Shown here: positions 39,101 to 50,899 of the stretch, piece after piece
Position numbering within the stretch: the stretch's first letter is position 1
Layout: each line of letters opens with the position of its first letter
Assembly (NCBI GenBank): GCA_018806985.1
Contig: JADANN010000040.1
Location: 284,501-348,500, forward strand
Length of the DNA stretch: 64,000 nucleotides
DNA from: Angiostrongylus vasorum
Taxonomy: Eukaryota > Nematoda > Chromadorea > Rhabditida > Metastrongylidae
Direction of reading: 5' to 3'
Translations under genes and position numbers: made by a program
Notes under the pieces: generated by a model
The model's database searches: none
What the model was told of the DNA's origin: nothing
Seen by the model: only the letters and a program-made list of their open reading frames with translations

Positions 39101-42100
39101 AATGCAAGAGGTGTTGCGATCACGCTAGATGTGAAAGACGGGTTGTTTAAAAAGAATTGAAAAGTGTCACCACATCTACTGTGTGGGTCCCACCACTTCT
39201 TGCATCCTCTTCCCATCCAGCATCCACGAAGGTCCTCCAATTTTTAAGTGTGGTTTCGACTTCTGCTTGAGGATTTAGCCTCTGTCATGAATGTCGTAAA
39301 AGGCTGGTCAAGTCTATTCTCCTTGCAGTCTTGAAAATAGCCGAGCTAACGCGTCTACACGTGGGTTGCATCGCCAACCACTGCGCAACCTATCCCTCTC
39401 TCCTTATAATCGGCTACAATTGTAACAATTTAATCTGCTAAGCTTTGTCGCACTTTGTGGCATTTCCGAAAGTTTTCTGAACTTTCATATTCATCGATTT
39501 AGAAGTTGACTCATAGCCTCACATTGTAGTTATTCGTTAGTTGTAGCTTTAGGATCGTCATGCCATTATTTAGTCATTCATTCCTATTCCATTCTAAATT
39601 TTATTTCTTCGTTGTATATCTTTCAATGAAAATTCTAGGGATAAATGAATTTTGTTAGGGACCCATCCGGCTATGCTTAATGTCGGCGCAGATTCTCTGC
39701 TCCTCAGCATCTCCCATTGATGTTCTCCAGCTGTCTGGTGAGCTGAACAAAAGAGTACAGGTTAGATTTCTCCTCTGCGTGACAGTTGTTCTTTTCAATT
39801 TTTTGAACTTTACCTATGTCATTTCTTTATCCATTGGAAGATTTGTGGCAAAATGATGGCATGATGGAAATGAAGAGTATTGAATTTATACATGGACGAA
39901 TAGCAGGCGTAGCATTCTTTATAGACTCACTAAGATCCATGCAGATTTGTTGTGAAAAAAAAACTTGTTCAATTGCAAGCAGCAGGGGCGGATGGACTTG
40001 GTCATTTTACAATCTGGCGCTTTTTACCACCTTTTTAAACCGATTTCGAATGCACAATGTTTAGTTTTTTGATTGATTCCTACTACAATTTTCACAGCAT
40101 GGCATTATGCGAAATCAACTACAACGATGCTAGGATATTCGTAAAATTTGGACCCTCGCGCCACGCGGAAATCGTGGTTCGATCTGGACCAATGTCCAAT
40201 TTTTGCGAATATCCTAGCATCCTTGTGCTTGATCTCGCATAATGGCATGGCGTGAAAGTTGTAGTAGGAAGTAAATAAAAAGTAAGCATTGTGATTTCGA
40301 CTGCAGCAACATCATCTTAAGTGGGTTCAATGTCAATGTGGGCTCCCCCGATCAATCCCGTTTGAGTTTGACTGCTAATGGTGCTGGTAGATGGAAAACT
40401 AGCTGAGAGAAACGCAGATCAAAGGTCTCCGTGGTGCAGTGTGTAATGCGCGATCCCCTGGAAAGGGAAGTCGTGGTTCGATCCGGTCAAGGGTCCAAGT
40501 TTTGCAAATATCTCGGCATCATTTTTGGTCAATTTCGAATAATTATGATGTTGCAAAAAAATGGGCCCGTTTCACGTTCGAACCCGCAAATACCCTTTCT
40601 GGGCAATCACGTGTTACCCACTGAACACTGTGGCCCTTGCTTTTTCTCCCATTCATTTTTTTTACTCTAATGGTATCATCAGAAATTACCGGCTTGGGTC
40701 TGGGTTCAAGCTTTGCAAATATCTCAGCATCGTTGTGGTTGTATTTGATGTAATGCTCCACCATGAAAAAATAGTAGGAAATAAATAAAAAGTTACAAAT
40801 TGTGAATTTTCAGTCGATTGTCACTCGCTCGATCGACAAACTCCCTCCAATCCATGTAATTGATTCGATTGAAGCTCGTACAGAAATCGCCAAAGCTCTT
40901 GAACCGTTTCTTGGTGAGTTGGAGAGTTGATGTCGTTTGTGGCAGTTGCTCATGATCGTGTCACCGCTGTTCTGAACAAATGTCTTATTTAGGGTTATCG
41001 GCTGCTTGGTGCCCTGTAACTGCTATCCGTGAGCCATCACTGGAAGGTAGTGGTAGCATGAAATCGTATAAGACACGATCTGGGTAGGTTGATTCTTCTG
41101 ATTCCCAGTTTTCACTAACTGCGTGTTCCACTTGTATAAGGTCGAAATAAAAAAACAGTATTTCGACGTAGATCAGCTACTTTCCATCCGAAAAAATTAT
41201 ATCAAAGACAAATGAGTCTATACCGATACACCAACTCTCTCCCAGTTTCAAAATCACCGACTGAACTCAGGATAACTGATGACGGATTTTCCCATGACAC
41301 AGTTTCTAGCTGTACCCTTTTCGAATTGTTCCATTGAGTGCTTCCAATCCAATACTCATGTTCGTCACTTTGCCTAAAACGCTTTTTTGTTCGTGAATTC
41401 TTCAAATGTAGTTGACCCGATTGTGAAGACCAACTGAAAATCTCTTACGGATCAATCGATGCCTCGTGGTGCTTCGTTGCTAGTCAGCTACTAGCAATTT
41501 GGGATTTTTCAAAATACATCCATTTTTTTAATTGTTAGCTTGCTGAGAATAATTTATAAATTTCGTTCAGATCACATTCGATGCCAACAATGTTGACAAA
41601 ATTCCAAACAATGATCGATCTATCCGGTGCATTTGGTTCGATCTTTGCTCGTGTAGAAGGTGAATCGATAAAATTTTGACGACTATATGAAGTATTAGTA
41701 AAATATCACTCTTTTCAACATTTTACACAATCCTGTGATTGTTTTCTATCCCATCGTTTCTAGACAATGGCCTCGGGTGCTTAACGTCGTATATTAGACT
41801 TTCAATCCCCAGCAAGCTTTCCCAAACTGAAGAGCGGCTAGATGCTTTCATCAGAAAGTAAATCTGGAAGTAAAATAATGCCAGGACTGTCTCCATCACC
41901 TTTCGTAACTAAGTGGTATCACTTGTCAGCTTTCATAGTGATAAGGCCACAAAACTCCCTTTAATTCACAAGATCCGGCGATTTCCTCTTGTGACGAATT
42001 GCTAGATCCAAAGCGCGCTTATTTCGAGTCTCTCTGAGAAAAAATCGTCCCCAACCATGTCAAAGAAAAATTGTGCTATGGGCCTATAAGGCCTTTTTTA

Positions 42101-45100
42101 CCACGAGGTATTCATTGCTGCAGTATTTTCCAGAGTTTAAAGTGAAATTTACTATGTAGCACGTTGTTTTTCCAACAAAGTGCAATAGAGTTGTGATAAA
42201 GAACTACTATAATTCCGTTCCTCACCAAAGAGCCGAAAATTTGTCTGCTTTCTCATCTTGTCGCAGATTACCGATGTCACTATAAACTAAGAATAAGCTC
42301 ATAGTTAAGTGAGGTTGGCTCATGATCAAGTATTGTCGATTTTTTAAAATACCATTCGATTTCCGAATGGGGCGCATGTAGCACAGTGGTTCTCTAACAT
42401 TGAGAGGTGCGCTTTAATACACATGGGCCCGATCCCGCGCTCCAAGCCCGCTAAGCCTTCAATCCCTCCGGGTTCGGCAAACTGGTAGCAAACCTGTTTG
42501 AGAGGGTAGCGGCACTCACGCGATAGATCGCTAGGCCACCGCGATTCATCCAGATATGCATTCAATCACCTTTAAGGATGCTTTGTGAAGTTGAATGCAT
42601 GGTGCATCCCTCAAGGATCGGTCAAAGCCGGCAGCTTTATAGTTTATCCTTGCACCTTTCGATTTGATAAATTTCAGAGCCACTTAAGCAATCGTCGCTT
42701 CTCCTGAGTCAGTTGGGCGACAGAGTGCAAGAAGCACAAAGAGATCTAACGATGAGACGATGCCTAATTCGAGCCGACACCATCAACACTATGATAAAAG
42801 AGTAAGTGTATTCGAAGGACCATCCCATATTCTCTTTGATGCGGAAATATGTTGTGAATTTTGTTGATTTTTTACACGACGAAAACCGTGATTTTTTTCT
42901 GTATAATCTTCTATGGATTTCATGAACATACAGTGCAAACCTAGGTGTTTGGAAAATAGCATAATCACTCTGGGTAGTGGCAAGGTGTCCAATACTGAAC
43001 GGAGCTGAAGAGCACCATATTTATCAACAACGATTTTGTCCAGTAGTCTAAGGTAGTGCCCAACAGTTTCTAGAAAAGGTATTTAGGGGATGGAGGGGTT
43101 TTGGCCTAGCATAAATACAATGATACTCCTTTAGTTGTAGCGAATATGAAGAATGCCAGCGAAACGCTGGTTTGGATAGCTTCTCTGCATGCCATCATAG
43201 TTTATGACAAAGATCGTAGCGTGTACTAAGTAGAATGTTACAACAAATTCGAATTTTTGAGAAATAAACCAGTAAATTGTAGTAGATAAACTGCACTAAA
43301 CTTTCATAGAAACAAATTTTTCTTTATAGTTGCTCGGGAGTAGAGACCCGTTTGGGGTTACATTCTGCTGTTCTTAATGATCTACAACCCGAACTACAGG
43401 AAATGTGGCAAGAGCAACTAGACAGAGTTCGACGGCAACAAATCATCTACAGAGAGAAGGTAAGCATGTTGTGTAGAAGAACGGAGTTCACACCCTAGCT
43501 CTCGGATCAGTAACTATTACAGAATGAACAAGTGATGTTCTGTTGTTATTTTGAAAGCGTTTGTTGAAATCGACTACCTTGAGTGATTGTGTTTACTAAT
43601 CAAAGCATTACTGGTAAATGAAGGGTTGTTTTTGCTACAGGTTGAAGAGTGTTTAACGATGCGTGAGACGGCTCGTTTAGTTCTGACGGCTGCCAAACAG
43701 CTTCTACCGTATGCCACATGTATTGAGAGCATGAGCACACTTATCGATCCCAAGTAGGTTTACAGAGTGAAAGCTATCGTATGAAGGCTGGATTGTACCA
43801 CGGGTTGTATTATTTATTCCCACAGTTTTTTTGTTGTTATATTTAATTGGCATACAGTAATTTAAAAAAGGGCCAATTGTAGTGGTAAGATGTTGGACCA
43901 AGCACCTCATTTGCCGCTCATGCCGCACAGTATTCGCCTGTAACGGGAAAGACCATCCTGTAGTAAGGCTAAAATAAACATTACAACACCTTACCATTGA
44001 GTATTGGCTAGGGAAAAAGGCCTTTAGGTCCAGCTTTCTAATAAATCCGTGCTTTGTTGCTGTTTTAGAAATCATCTCTCATATGAAAACTTTTTCCTCC
44101 TGCAAAGTTGGAGAATTAAAGCAATGATTAAATATGAAAAAAAAACAATGAAAATCCAGTAATACAATATAGAGATATTTGTAAAACTCAGAATTTGGAC
44201 TATATTTCACATATTACCCTGCCATAATAAAATAATTGGTAGTAAATGAAAAGTTATACAGTTTAGTAATATTGTTTGGAACCAGAAGACTACGAGTTGT
44301 AAATCTTGTGGCTACCTCTCACAGAAATTCACCAACTTCAACATCCACTCTTTTATCCACCACTTAGGCTTTTTTATCGATCATACTGATCATTATTGAT
44401 CGTTATTTATTGCTATGGTTTGCTTAATCTCAGACGGTGCCATCCACCAGATCCAGCTCCAATGGAGAGTATTTGTATGCAAATCACTGGTATTGAGCCA
44501 AATAGCGAAACTAGAATACAAGCAATCGAGAAGGCATGTTCATTGATTTACTGATTCCATTCGTTTTTTTATGGATGTGTTCACCAAGGCAATGGAGGAT
44601 AACGGTGTTAAGGATTTTTTGACTAATATGTGTGGAGTGTTTAGGAAGAACAAAATCGACGAGCAGTGCAAGAAGCGAAGAAAAGAGAGGAACTGGCCGA
44701 ACGTGGAACGCCTGTGAAAGGCTTAAAGCATGGAAAAGCAAAGCGCAAAGACACATACAGGTTGTTTCTTGCAAGAATAAGGAAAAACTGTTAAGAAATA
44801 AAACGTTTGCCATCCCACGGTCTCTTAAATTTTTTAAGAGTCTCATGATATTTTCGTTTTTAGTGATTTTCAGAATGCTGGTGAATACGAACCGAGAACG
44901 TAGTCCAGGAGGCACCGACTCAACGCTTATCAGTCCATGCCTTATAAAGAGAACGTAAGTCATTAATATCTTAATTACTCAGATGTTGCTTACGTGTCTT
45001 CAAGGATTCTCTTCTCAACGAGAACTGGAGGCAGATTACTACTGGTGCTTGTCAATAGGCCAATAAGTGATAAGGTGCTGCTTTGAGGGAGCCGTGGACT

Positions 45101-48100
45101 TCTCTTAAAGCGAGTTGAATTCAGAGATGGATTCTCTTTGTTTGTGCTACACCGTATGATATAATACCATCCGTGCGTACGTGCAGATGTCCATGCATAC
45201 GAGTTGTATGTGTGGTATGCATTATGTCTTGGTCGTTGACATAAGTCGAAAAAAATGCAGTCAAATGATTGGGAAATTGACGCATTCATGGGATGTGCAG
45301 AGTCACCTTTGGCATAAACCTGTATATGCTCTGAAAGGGTCTGACAAAATAGATATTACTTTGTTATTCTTAAGCGTAGTGGTTAGTAAGGCCGTCGCTT
45401 AAGAAACGAAGGCCCCTCGTTCAACCTACTCCACAACCCTCTCCTTTAATCCACTGGGAAAATCTTGGCTCGGCTATCTCTAAGATGACGAGGAGAATCG
45501 ACTCGACTAAAATTTGACGGCATTCTTAGAAATAGACGAAGTCCTTAAGCAGCAGCCGAAGCAACACACGAAGTGAGAAAAATTTACCTAGAAGCGCATA
45601 TTCAAACTCCCTTTTTTTTATAAAATCTATTTCACCGACGAAGGAAATCGCTTGTGTTACCTTCAATCTAATTACTCAAATAGCGAGTCATGAGGACAGG
45701 AGTAAAGTCTCAGCTTGGCTTTGTCACTCACGAAAGCTTCCGAGTGAAATTCTCTGCCTCGAATAACTCAAAACTGTACTGTTGGTTGCAGGCCTTTCAT
45801 TTCCGCATTTCCCAAGAAATAAAACATTCGCGGTAAGTAGGTTAGTGGCTGAAATTCTAGATGGAGATATCGAGCAGAAATTGACCGTACTGGGTGATGA
45901 ACTCGGCTGGAATATTCGTCGAATCTTGGATTATCCCTTAAAGAAATATTTGTAAATACTAACAGCAATAACACAGGCGTAAATACGGGTATAAATCTTT
46001 GCTTATTTCTTGCTTGCTTGCATAAACCTACTTCCCCTATTATGTGGATCCCAGCAATTCTTCTTGTTTGTTGTTTTGTATCTTTCGATATCAAAGATCC
46101 TTGGATTTGTGTTTCATTTGGCTTGTGTTCCACTTGTAAACTTCTTCTTTAATATCTTTAAGTACTGGTCGATTTGATTCACTCTGGAATTAACGATAGA
46201 TCTACAAGAGCGCTGCAAGCTCTTCACCTTAAACAGCCGGCAGCACTTGTAGGTGAAAGTTTTTCAAGGACAAATTTGGCACCGATTTGGTGCTTTAAAA
46301 TCATAAAAGGACTGGTTGGCAAAAGGCTAGGAACTAATGGTCGTAACCCTTAATGTATTCTATAAATATAATATTTTGGCGGTGAAGAAATTACGTCAAG
46401 TTCACAATGTTTATCTTCACTACTTTGAACGTTTTTTCTAAGTTTAGCTTTCACTCTGCCCATTATTTCTTCATGGTAGGGTGTTATATGAAATAGAACC
46501 ACTAGGAAGCTGAGATATGAGCAAAACTCTTGACCTGAGGTGAGCTTCATACACCTAATTACAGTTTCGGTGACCCTAATCGCTGGTTCGAAGCCAGCTG
46601 AGGCTTCTAGTTTTATTCATTTCTCGGTACGGTTTGGGACTGTTTTTCTTTAAGTATTAAGACTTACAATCATAAAGATAATTTTAAACAAGTATTTTCA
46701 GTTCGTCCACAGTGCGTGAGGACACGCCATTTGACGTAGAATTTGAGTCGGCAGTGTGGCGAGAAGATTTCGAGTTGACTGTGGAGGAAAAACTTGAAAA
46801 CGCGGATTTATCAATACAAGAGGAGGTTGGAAATTTGCGAAATATGACTTGTTTGCAACATAAGTCAAATTTTTTATCCCTTCTCGGCCATATACCACTT
46901 CATGATGATAATGCGCGCTGATGGTTGCTGAACTTCGATGTACTGCAGAGGATTCATTCCTTTAAGGCACGGTGACCCTGTTTTTAAAAAAAAAGTCCAA
47001 CTTTTTGTTTATATCCGCATCGAAAGTAAGCCCAAACAACTGACTGAAACTATGCTTGAAGAAGCTGTGTCATAAGTGACAGTCCTTTCTGCGATGTGGG
47101 TTTCTTTTTTTGTTATCCCAAGGTTGCACTTATCCATCTAAATGGGATTTTTAATCACTGTGGAAGAGAATTTTTCTCCGAGATCTTAAGTCATCAGATT
47201 ATAACGTCTTATGGTTGTCATCACAGCAAGTCACGGCTCCTTGTGGTTTATGAGGAGATTAGACATCTTATGATTTGTTTCCTTTCATAATATCTCCAGT
47301 TAGTTATTGTCACATGGCTTACTCTTAACTAAATTTCGCGGGTGGAGATTTTGAATTCCTCAGTCTAGATGTCTAATTATTGTCACATGGCGAATAGCAC
47401 AGTGGTGCGATATATACTATGAGGAACACGGTGATGGTTTGATTCCGCCCGTGACTTACCAAGCCTCTCATCTCTCCGAGGTCAGGAAATTGGTAGTGAA
47501 CTTGTTCGAGAAAAAATCGCTCTATGCAATACAAATGGAAACGCTCTAGCCCGGCTATTTTTAGAACTATAGGGAGGATCGACTCGACCAGCATTCTACG
47601 ACATTCAAGATGAAGTGAAAAATCTTCAAGCAGCAGCCGAAGCCACACGTAGCAATCTGGAAGACCGTCTTGGATGATGGATCCGGGGGAAACGAATCGA
47701 ATGTGAGAAGTGGTCTAAAACAAGAATCCCGTTCTGTACGTGATGGTTCGACGTCTACGATTATTCCCACTGTAGAACTATCTATAACGAATGTGTAAAG
47801 AATGATAAGATTATAGAGAGAACACACATTTGACATATTTAAATCGTCGTCTCCGAAACGATGCCATTGAAGGAACGATGCAGTTCATCGCTCTCGTTGA
47901 CTGCGCAGTCATCCTTTTCGCAATCGACGACATTTCTACCGTCGCTTGAGCAACTTCTAGGACGGATTCCGTTGGCAAGTAGAGTGACCGTCGACGTAGG
48001 TTAGTAATTTAAACTTCATGAAACATCAGTACCCTTTTCATTTGTTTTGTCATTCTGCCAAAAAAGAAAAGACTTGACTTGTAAAAGCGGACTTGAAGAG

Positions 48101-48974
48101 TCTACAGTACCAACAATTGTAATAACGTAGCTCACCATAAAATGATCTTTGGTCTTTCTTCTTTCTTTCTTTCTTTCTTTCTTTCCTTAGAGCGCTGTTT
48201 TTTTTTATTCTAAAGGGTGCAGAAAAACTAAAGAATCTCATGGAATATACGAAAAAGGCTGGATTAATGTAGTTTTCAAAAATCGCGTGGTATTTTTTTT
48301 TCGCTCAAAGATTGTTTTTTGCGAATTTCACTTATTTCTGTAATGGATTTACAAAGGTAAATTTGCACAAATAAACACCGAAAATTTTTTGTATTAGTCG
48401 ATTACCACCTTTTACACAGCTGCTACCAAAATCTTACTTGAAATCCGTAAAATAAGCTGAGCTACTCCCATACTGCATTCCTGCTCCAAGCCAAGTGAGC
48501 GGCTTTTCAGGAATGTCGCACCAATCGATGCTACAGTCACTCCATGACGTCTTTGCAGTTCAGAAACCGAAAAGTGAGACGGCCATATGCGAGGAACCAA
48601 ACGTATCGGCCAGTGCAGTGAAAGCATTTACACAGAAAGCGAACGCTCTGTCATCACCTGTTCGCAGAATTGAGCCGTCGCTTGCCAGCGAGACTCCTGA
48701 AACACCAAGAAAATCTAAGAAAGAGCGACGTCGTCGGAAGAAGCGGAGCGGTGAGACGTCAGAGAATCGAGACGAGTCATTACCCGACGAACACATCGCC
48801 GACATAGCAGTCGCATCGGTACCGGTGGTGCCATATGTTCCGAAAGCGGTGTTCAGCGATAGTGAAATGCCACCAAAGCAGCTTGGATCGTTTGAGGCAA
48901 AAGAGAAGATGTTGCGTTCGTTGAGAGAAAAAATGGGCTCTCCAAAAAATGAGCACATGAGCTGTTCTTCTTAG
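35694..48974 (+). CDS. RNF207: RNF207-like RING/B-box/coiled-coil protein, about 20 exons
   Basis: Exons (inferred by homology and phase): 35694-35732, 35830-36006, 36083-36157, 37254-37417, 37823-37907, 37996-38075, 38608-38743, 39659-39760, 40814-40913, 40993-41083, 41571-41659, 42678-42801, 43330-43459, 43641-43753, 44434-44533, 44645-44760, 44874-44954, 46702-46825, then less surely 47873-47999 and 48511-48974. Every junction keeps frame; the product is 642 residues through exon 18 and 838 with the last two (human RNF207 is about 634). Residues 8-31 form a RING start (C8, C11, C23, H25, C28, C31). B-box cysteines follow at 67, 70, 80, 83, 88, 91, then a second cluster (C121, H124, C140, C143, H153). 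From about residue 150 the chain is helical, with the family's conserved LEP and TPY-like segments. RNF207 is known in vertebrates as a cardiac ion-channel regulator; worm function is not inferable here. The start ATG aligns with the family N-terminus just before the RING. Confidence 0.85.
36318..36583 (+). repeat. SINE family 1 copy in intron 3 of the RNF207-like gene
   Basis: Near full-length copy in the sense orientation, with an intact A box, B box and tail GATCAACGCCGAGAGCTTTA. Confidence 0.85.
36727..37108 (+). repeat. Repeat family 4 copy directly before the U6-like sequence
   Basis: Matches the 10.6 kb copy throughout and ends CACGATGAGGCGGTAAACCG. It lies in intron 3 of the RNF207-like gene. 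Confidence 0.75.
37119..37219 (+). ncRNA. U6 snRNA-like sequence, probably a pseudogene
   Basis: About 100 bases align end to end with U6: a GTTC..GAAC 5' hairpin, the AGAGAAGATTAGCATG block, the AGC of the catalytic triad, AAGGATGACACGCAAATTCGT, and a closing GTTCCAAAATT. Differences look damaging: the ACAGAGA box reads ATAGAGA, the GCCCCTGCGC stretch is altered, and it ends in A-rich sequence instead of a T run for RNA polymerase III. It lies in intron 3 of the RNF207-like gene, same strand, 34 bases before the exon 4 acceptor, and directly follows the repeat copy at 36727-37108. Confidence 0.75.
37254..37417 (+). other. Exon 4, second B-box, with a GC splice donor
   Basis: This exon starts ARMF and contains C-T-L-H-S-E-P-Y and C-I-Q-C-F, matching the ARMF..CTLHAEPY..CIRCF segment of RNF207. 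It ends with the last two bases of a split arginine codon followed by GCATGC. No GT donor nearby keeps phase with exon 5 (37823), whereas GC at 37418-37419 does. The resulting 41-residue segment aligns with vertebrate RNF207 without a gap. Confidence 0.75.
37550..37805 (+). repeat. SINE family 1 copy ending at the exon 5 acceptor
   Basis: The tail GCCGATAGCTTTATTTG runs straight into TTATTTTACTCTAG, the 3' splice site at 37822. The SINE tail seems to supply the pyrimidine-rich tract. Confidence 0.8.
38800..39170 (+). repeat. SINE family 2 copy in intron 7 of the RNF207-like gene
   Basis: TAGCACAGTGGCAGTGATGT head, TGGTTCGACC B box, GGGAAATTGCTACTGGACTT and GAGTCGAATGCAAGAGGTG. Confidence 0.8.
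40080..40800. repeat. SINE family 3 cluster in intron 8 of the RNF207-like gene
   Basis: Several rearranged copies: a foldback at 40,115-40,230, a body at 40,285-40,520 with a clear tRNA-like part (GTGGTGCAGTG and GTGGTTCGATCC), and an end fragment at 40,700-40,800. The last fragment runs to within about 13 bases of the exon 9 acceptor (40813). Confidence 0.7.
41764..41857 (+). other. Exon-like open segment that would shift the frame of the RNF207-like mRNA
   Basis: It follows a good acceptor (TTTCTAG), is open in the frame set by the preceding exon and ends at a plausible GTAAAT donor. Its length is 94 bases, so including it would put exon 42678-42801 out of frame. Skipping it joins 41571-41659 to 42678-42801 in frame and gives the better match to the family. 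It may be a poison exon, an exon with another donor, or a chance open frame. Confidence 0.3.
42366..42655 (+). repeat. SINE family 1 copy shortly before the exon 12 acceptor
   Basis: TGTAGCACAGTGGTT head, GATCCCGCGCTCC, CTGGTAGCAAACCTG and a tail to about 42,655. The splice acceptor is at 42677. Confidence 0.8.
44165..44265 (-). repeat. SINE family 3 end fragment in intron 14
   Basis: AGAGATATTTGTAAAACTC, then ACATATTACCCTGCC and GGTAGTAAATGAAAAGTTA. Confidence 0.5.
45375..45585 (+). repeat. SINE family 2 copy, intron 17 of the RNF207-like gene
   Basis: GCGTAGTGGTTAGTAAGGCC head, CTCGTTCAACC B box, TTGGCTCGGCTATCTC and GTCCTTAAGCAGCAGCCGAA. Confidence 0.7.
47386..47770 (+). repeat. SINE family 2 copy before the uncertain exon 19
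   Basis: AATAGCACAGTGGTGCGAT head, GGTTTGATTCC B box, GGAAATTGGTAGTGAACTTG and AAGCAGCAGCCGAAGCCACA. Confidence 0.8.
47873..48974 (+). CDS. C-terminal exons: serine-rich, then lysine/arginine-rich tail
   Basis: Exon 47873-47999 (CSSSLSLTAQSSFSQ onward) ends in phase 1 at GTTAGT and joins the acceptor at 48510 in frame. The 48511-48974 exon encodes a low-complexity tail with a basic cluster (KSKKERRRRKKR) that could be a nuclear localisation signal, and ends TAG at 48972-48974. The acceptor before 47873 is poor, so the link to exon 18 is uncertain. An ATG in the same frame at 47861 would allow a separate small gene. If exon 18 is not spliced, the upstream gene would stop at 46921. Confidence 0.5.
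48155..48185. repeat. CTTT microsatellite
   Basis: About seven CTTT units in the last intron of the RNF207-like gene. Confidence 0.9.
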
Positions 48975-49859
48975 CGTCATCATAGAAATGTAGCTAGACA
49001 ATATTATGGTAAAAAACGATAACACTGACCACATTGGTTTGGGTAAGGCACCGCTATGAGAGGGGTTTAACCATAAAACTAAGGATAGAACCGTTATTTA
49101 AAGTGTGAACTGCGTATTTATTGTTATTATCTGTTTATTATTGTTTAGGATAAAACTTCTCAAAGAATTCCTTACTAATTTGTTTGTATGATTAAGAATG
49201 AGGCAACTTGCTTCACTTTTTAGATGTAGTATTTGGATATTTCAAGTATCAAAATGCCTTTTTTTCGTTCTCATCAATTATCTGCTGTCCTTTGGCTGTA
49301 TTTCATCGAGTCCAGTGTCATTTATGAGTAAATATTTCAAATAGCAAATCATTCGTAGTCATTGTCAGGCAAGTAAACTTCTTTCGCAGTTCCGCGAAGA
49401 CCTTTCCCTCAACCTTTGCTTGATCGCTAGAGCATTGATTACTCACGGCGAGATTCAGTGAAAATGTGAATTGAAGGTTTGCCTAGCTATGGGCCAGGTA
49501 ACAATAAGCCGATTTCTGAAGGATCGATTGTTCCAAACAGAAAACTTATTTCGGAAGGCCACTAACCAAGAATCTTTCTGTTGGGCATTGACCAACGACC
49601 ACTATGTATTTTGAAAAACCTTTGAGTGAAATCAGGTCCCATCAGCGCATCTAGACTGATACAAAACGGCAGTACTGGATAACACTACTTCACTCGTGTG
49701 ATGCTCTAATATTTGTACTCGATTCTTCCCGGTGCGACGGCAACGAGCATGAACAGGGCGAGAAGATTTAACTTCTGTGACTCTCAACTCGAATCACTGT
49801 GGCTCTGAACTTTGGGAAATTGCCGGAAAGTTTAATAAAGTTCACTCTTTCACTTAGTA
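48975..49859 (+). other. 3' flank of the RNF207-like gene
   Basis: No AATAAA close to the stop. No other gene seen before the LINE fragments. Confidence 0.4.
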
Positions 49860-50885
49860 GCTTGCGTTGAAAAATTCGGTGAAGTACTACTAGTTGTACC
49901 CTCTACTTCGTGTTGTCCCGTTGATCGTCGAGTGACTAGAGCGGGTGCCAGTAAATCTTCCACTTTTCCATGTCATGTGCAAGAGTAGCCCAGCAGGTTC
50001 TGCTCGCTCCAGGGACTCTTAGAGCAACATAACTTTCTTCTAGGCTTTTCGTGAAAAAACTGTGACCATCGAGTCAGTGATCTTTCTGCAGTATGCTTGA
50101 CATCTCGAAAAATCCAGTCACTAACGGCTCTTGTCCATAGGTTGTCATTCATGTGCATTACGTGTCCGGCCCACCTTACCTTCGACTGTTTGGTGTACAG
50201 AACGGCATCTTTGATTTTTGGTCGTTGATGCAGGTCGGAGCTTCCGATTTCTTCCTTCACATGCGTAGTACGGGATACCACTTTCGACAGTGTGTTAAAT
50301 AACGCTGAGCGATCTTTCATCCTGCTTACGTAACGACAAGGTCTCTGACGCATACGTTAAAGCAGGAAGGTCAAGTCGAAAAGATGGGCACGGAGTTGGG
50401 TGTTCTTTGTTCTCTTCACTACATCCTCGATGCTCTTGAAAGTTCACCAAGCAGCTCTCTTTCTCCCTGATCAACTCTAGAGCAATGTCGTTCATCATAT
50501 TGATTTCCCGACCTAGATAGACGTAACTGGACCATTCGGAAATACTCACTCCGTTGACCGTGAAAGGGGCACACGTAACCAATCCATTCTTCAAGAACAG
50601 CGTTTTCGTGCGATTTGGTCAAAGATCAAACTTTCCACAGGTCTCATCAAGGTTCGCAAACATTCATTTCCTTTGTTAATGCTTTATATTTTGAGAACGA
50701 TGTTACCGGTAAAGCGTAGATGGTGTAATTGCCGACCGTCGATTTTCACTCCCATGTTGTACCACGTCAGTGTTGGCATGGCGTTCTGGAGGGTGGCGGC
50801 AAATAATTTTGGCGAGATGGTATTGCCTTGCCTTGCTACTTTTTTTAACGTCGATATTAATATTGTTGTGGAATGGTGACATCTT
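49860..50885 (-). mobile_element. RTE-type LINE fragment, C-terminal half
   Basis: The complement encodes, with frameshifts, TISPKLFAATLQNAM, DGRQLHHLRF, SSYVYLGREINMMND, LPALTYASETLSLRKQ, KVRWAGHVMHMNDNLWTRAV and WATLAHDMEKWKIYWHPL, the order of the end of an RTE-like RT protein. The catalytic FADD is replaced (FTGN), so the copy is dead. Confidence 0.8.
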
Positions 50886-50899
50886 GGTTAACCGTTTTT

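Noticed and set aside
44511..44963. 150-codon minus-strand frame
   Set aside because: Antisense shadow of exons 15-17 of the RNF207-like gene.
48560..48958. 132-codon minus-strand frame
   Set aside because: Antisense shadow of the last RNF207-like exon.
35694..48974. TRIM9/MADD-2-type TRIM protein
   Set aside because: No FN3 or SPRY domain follows, and the B-box and helical segments align with RNF207 instead.
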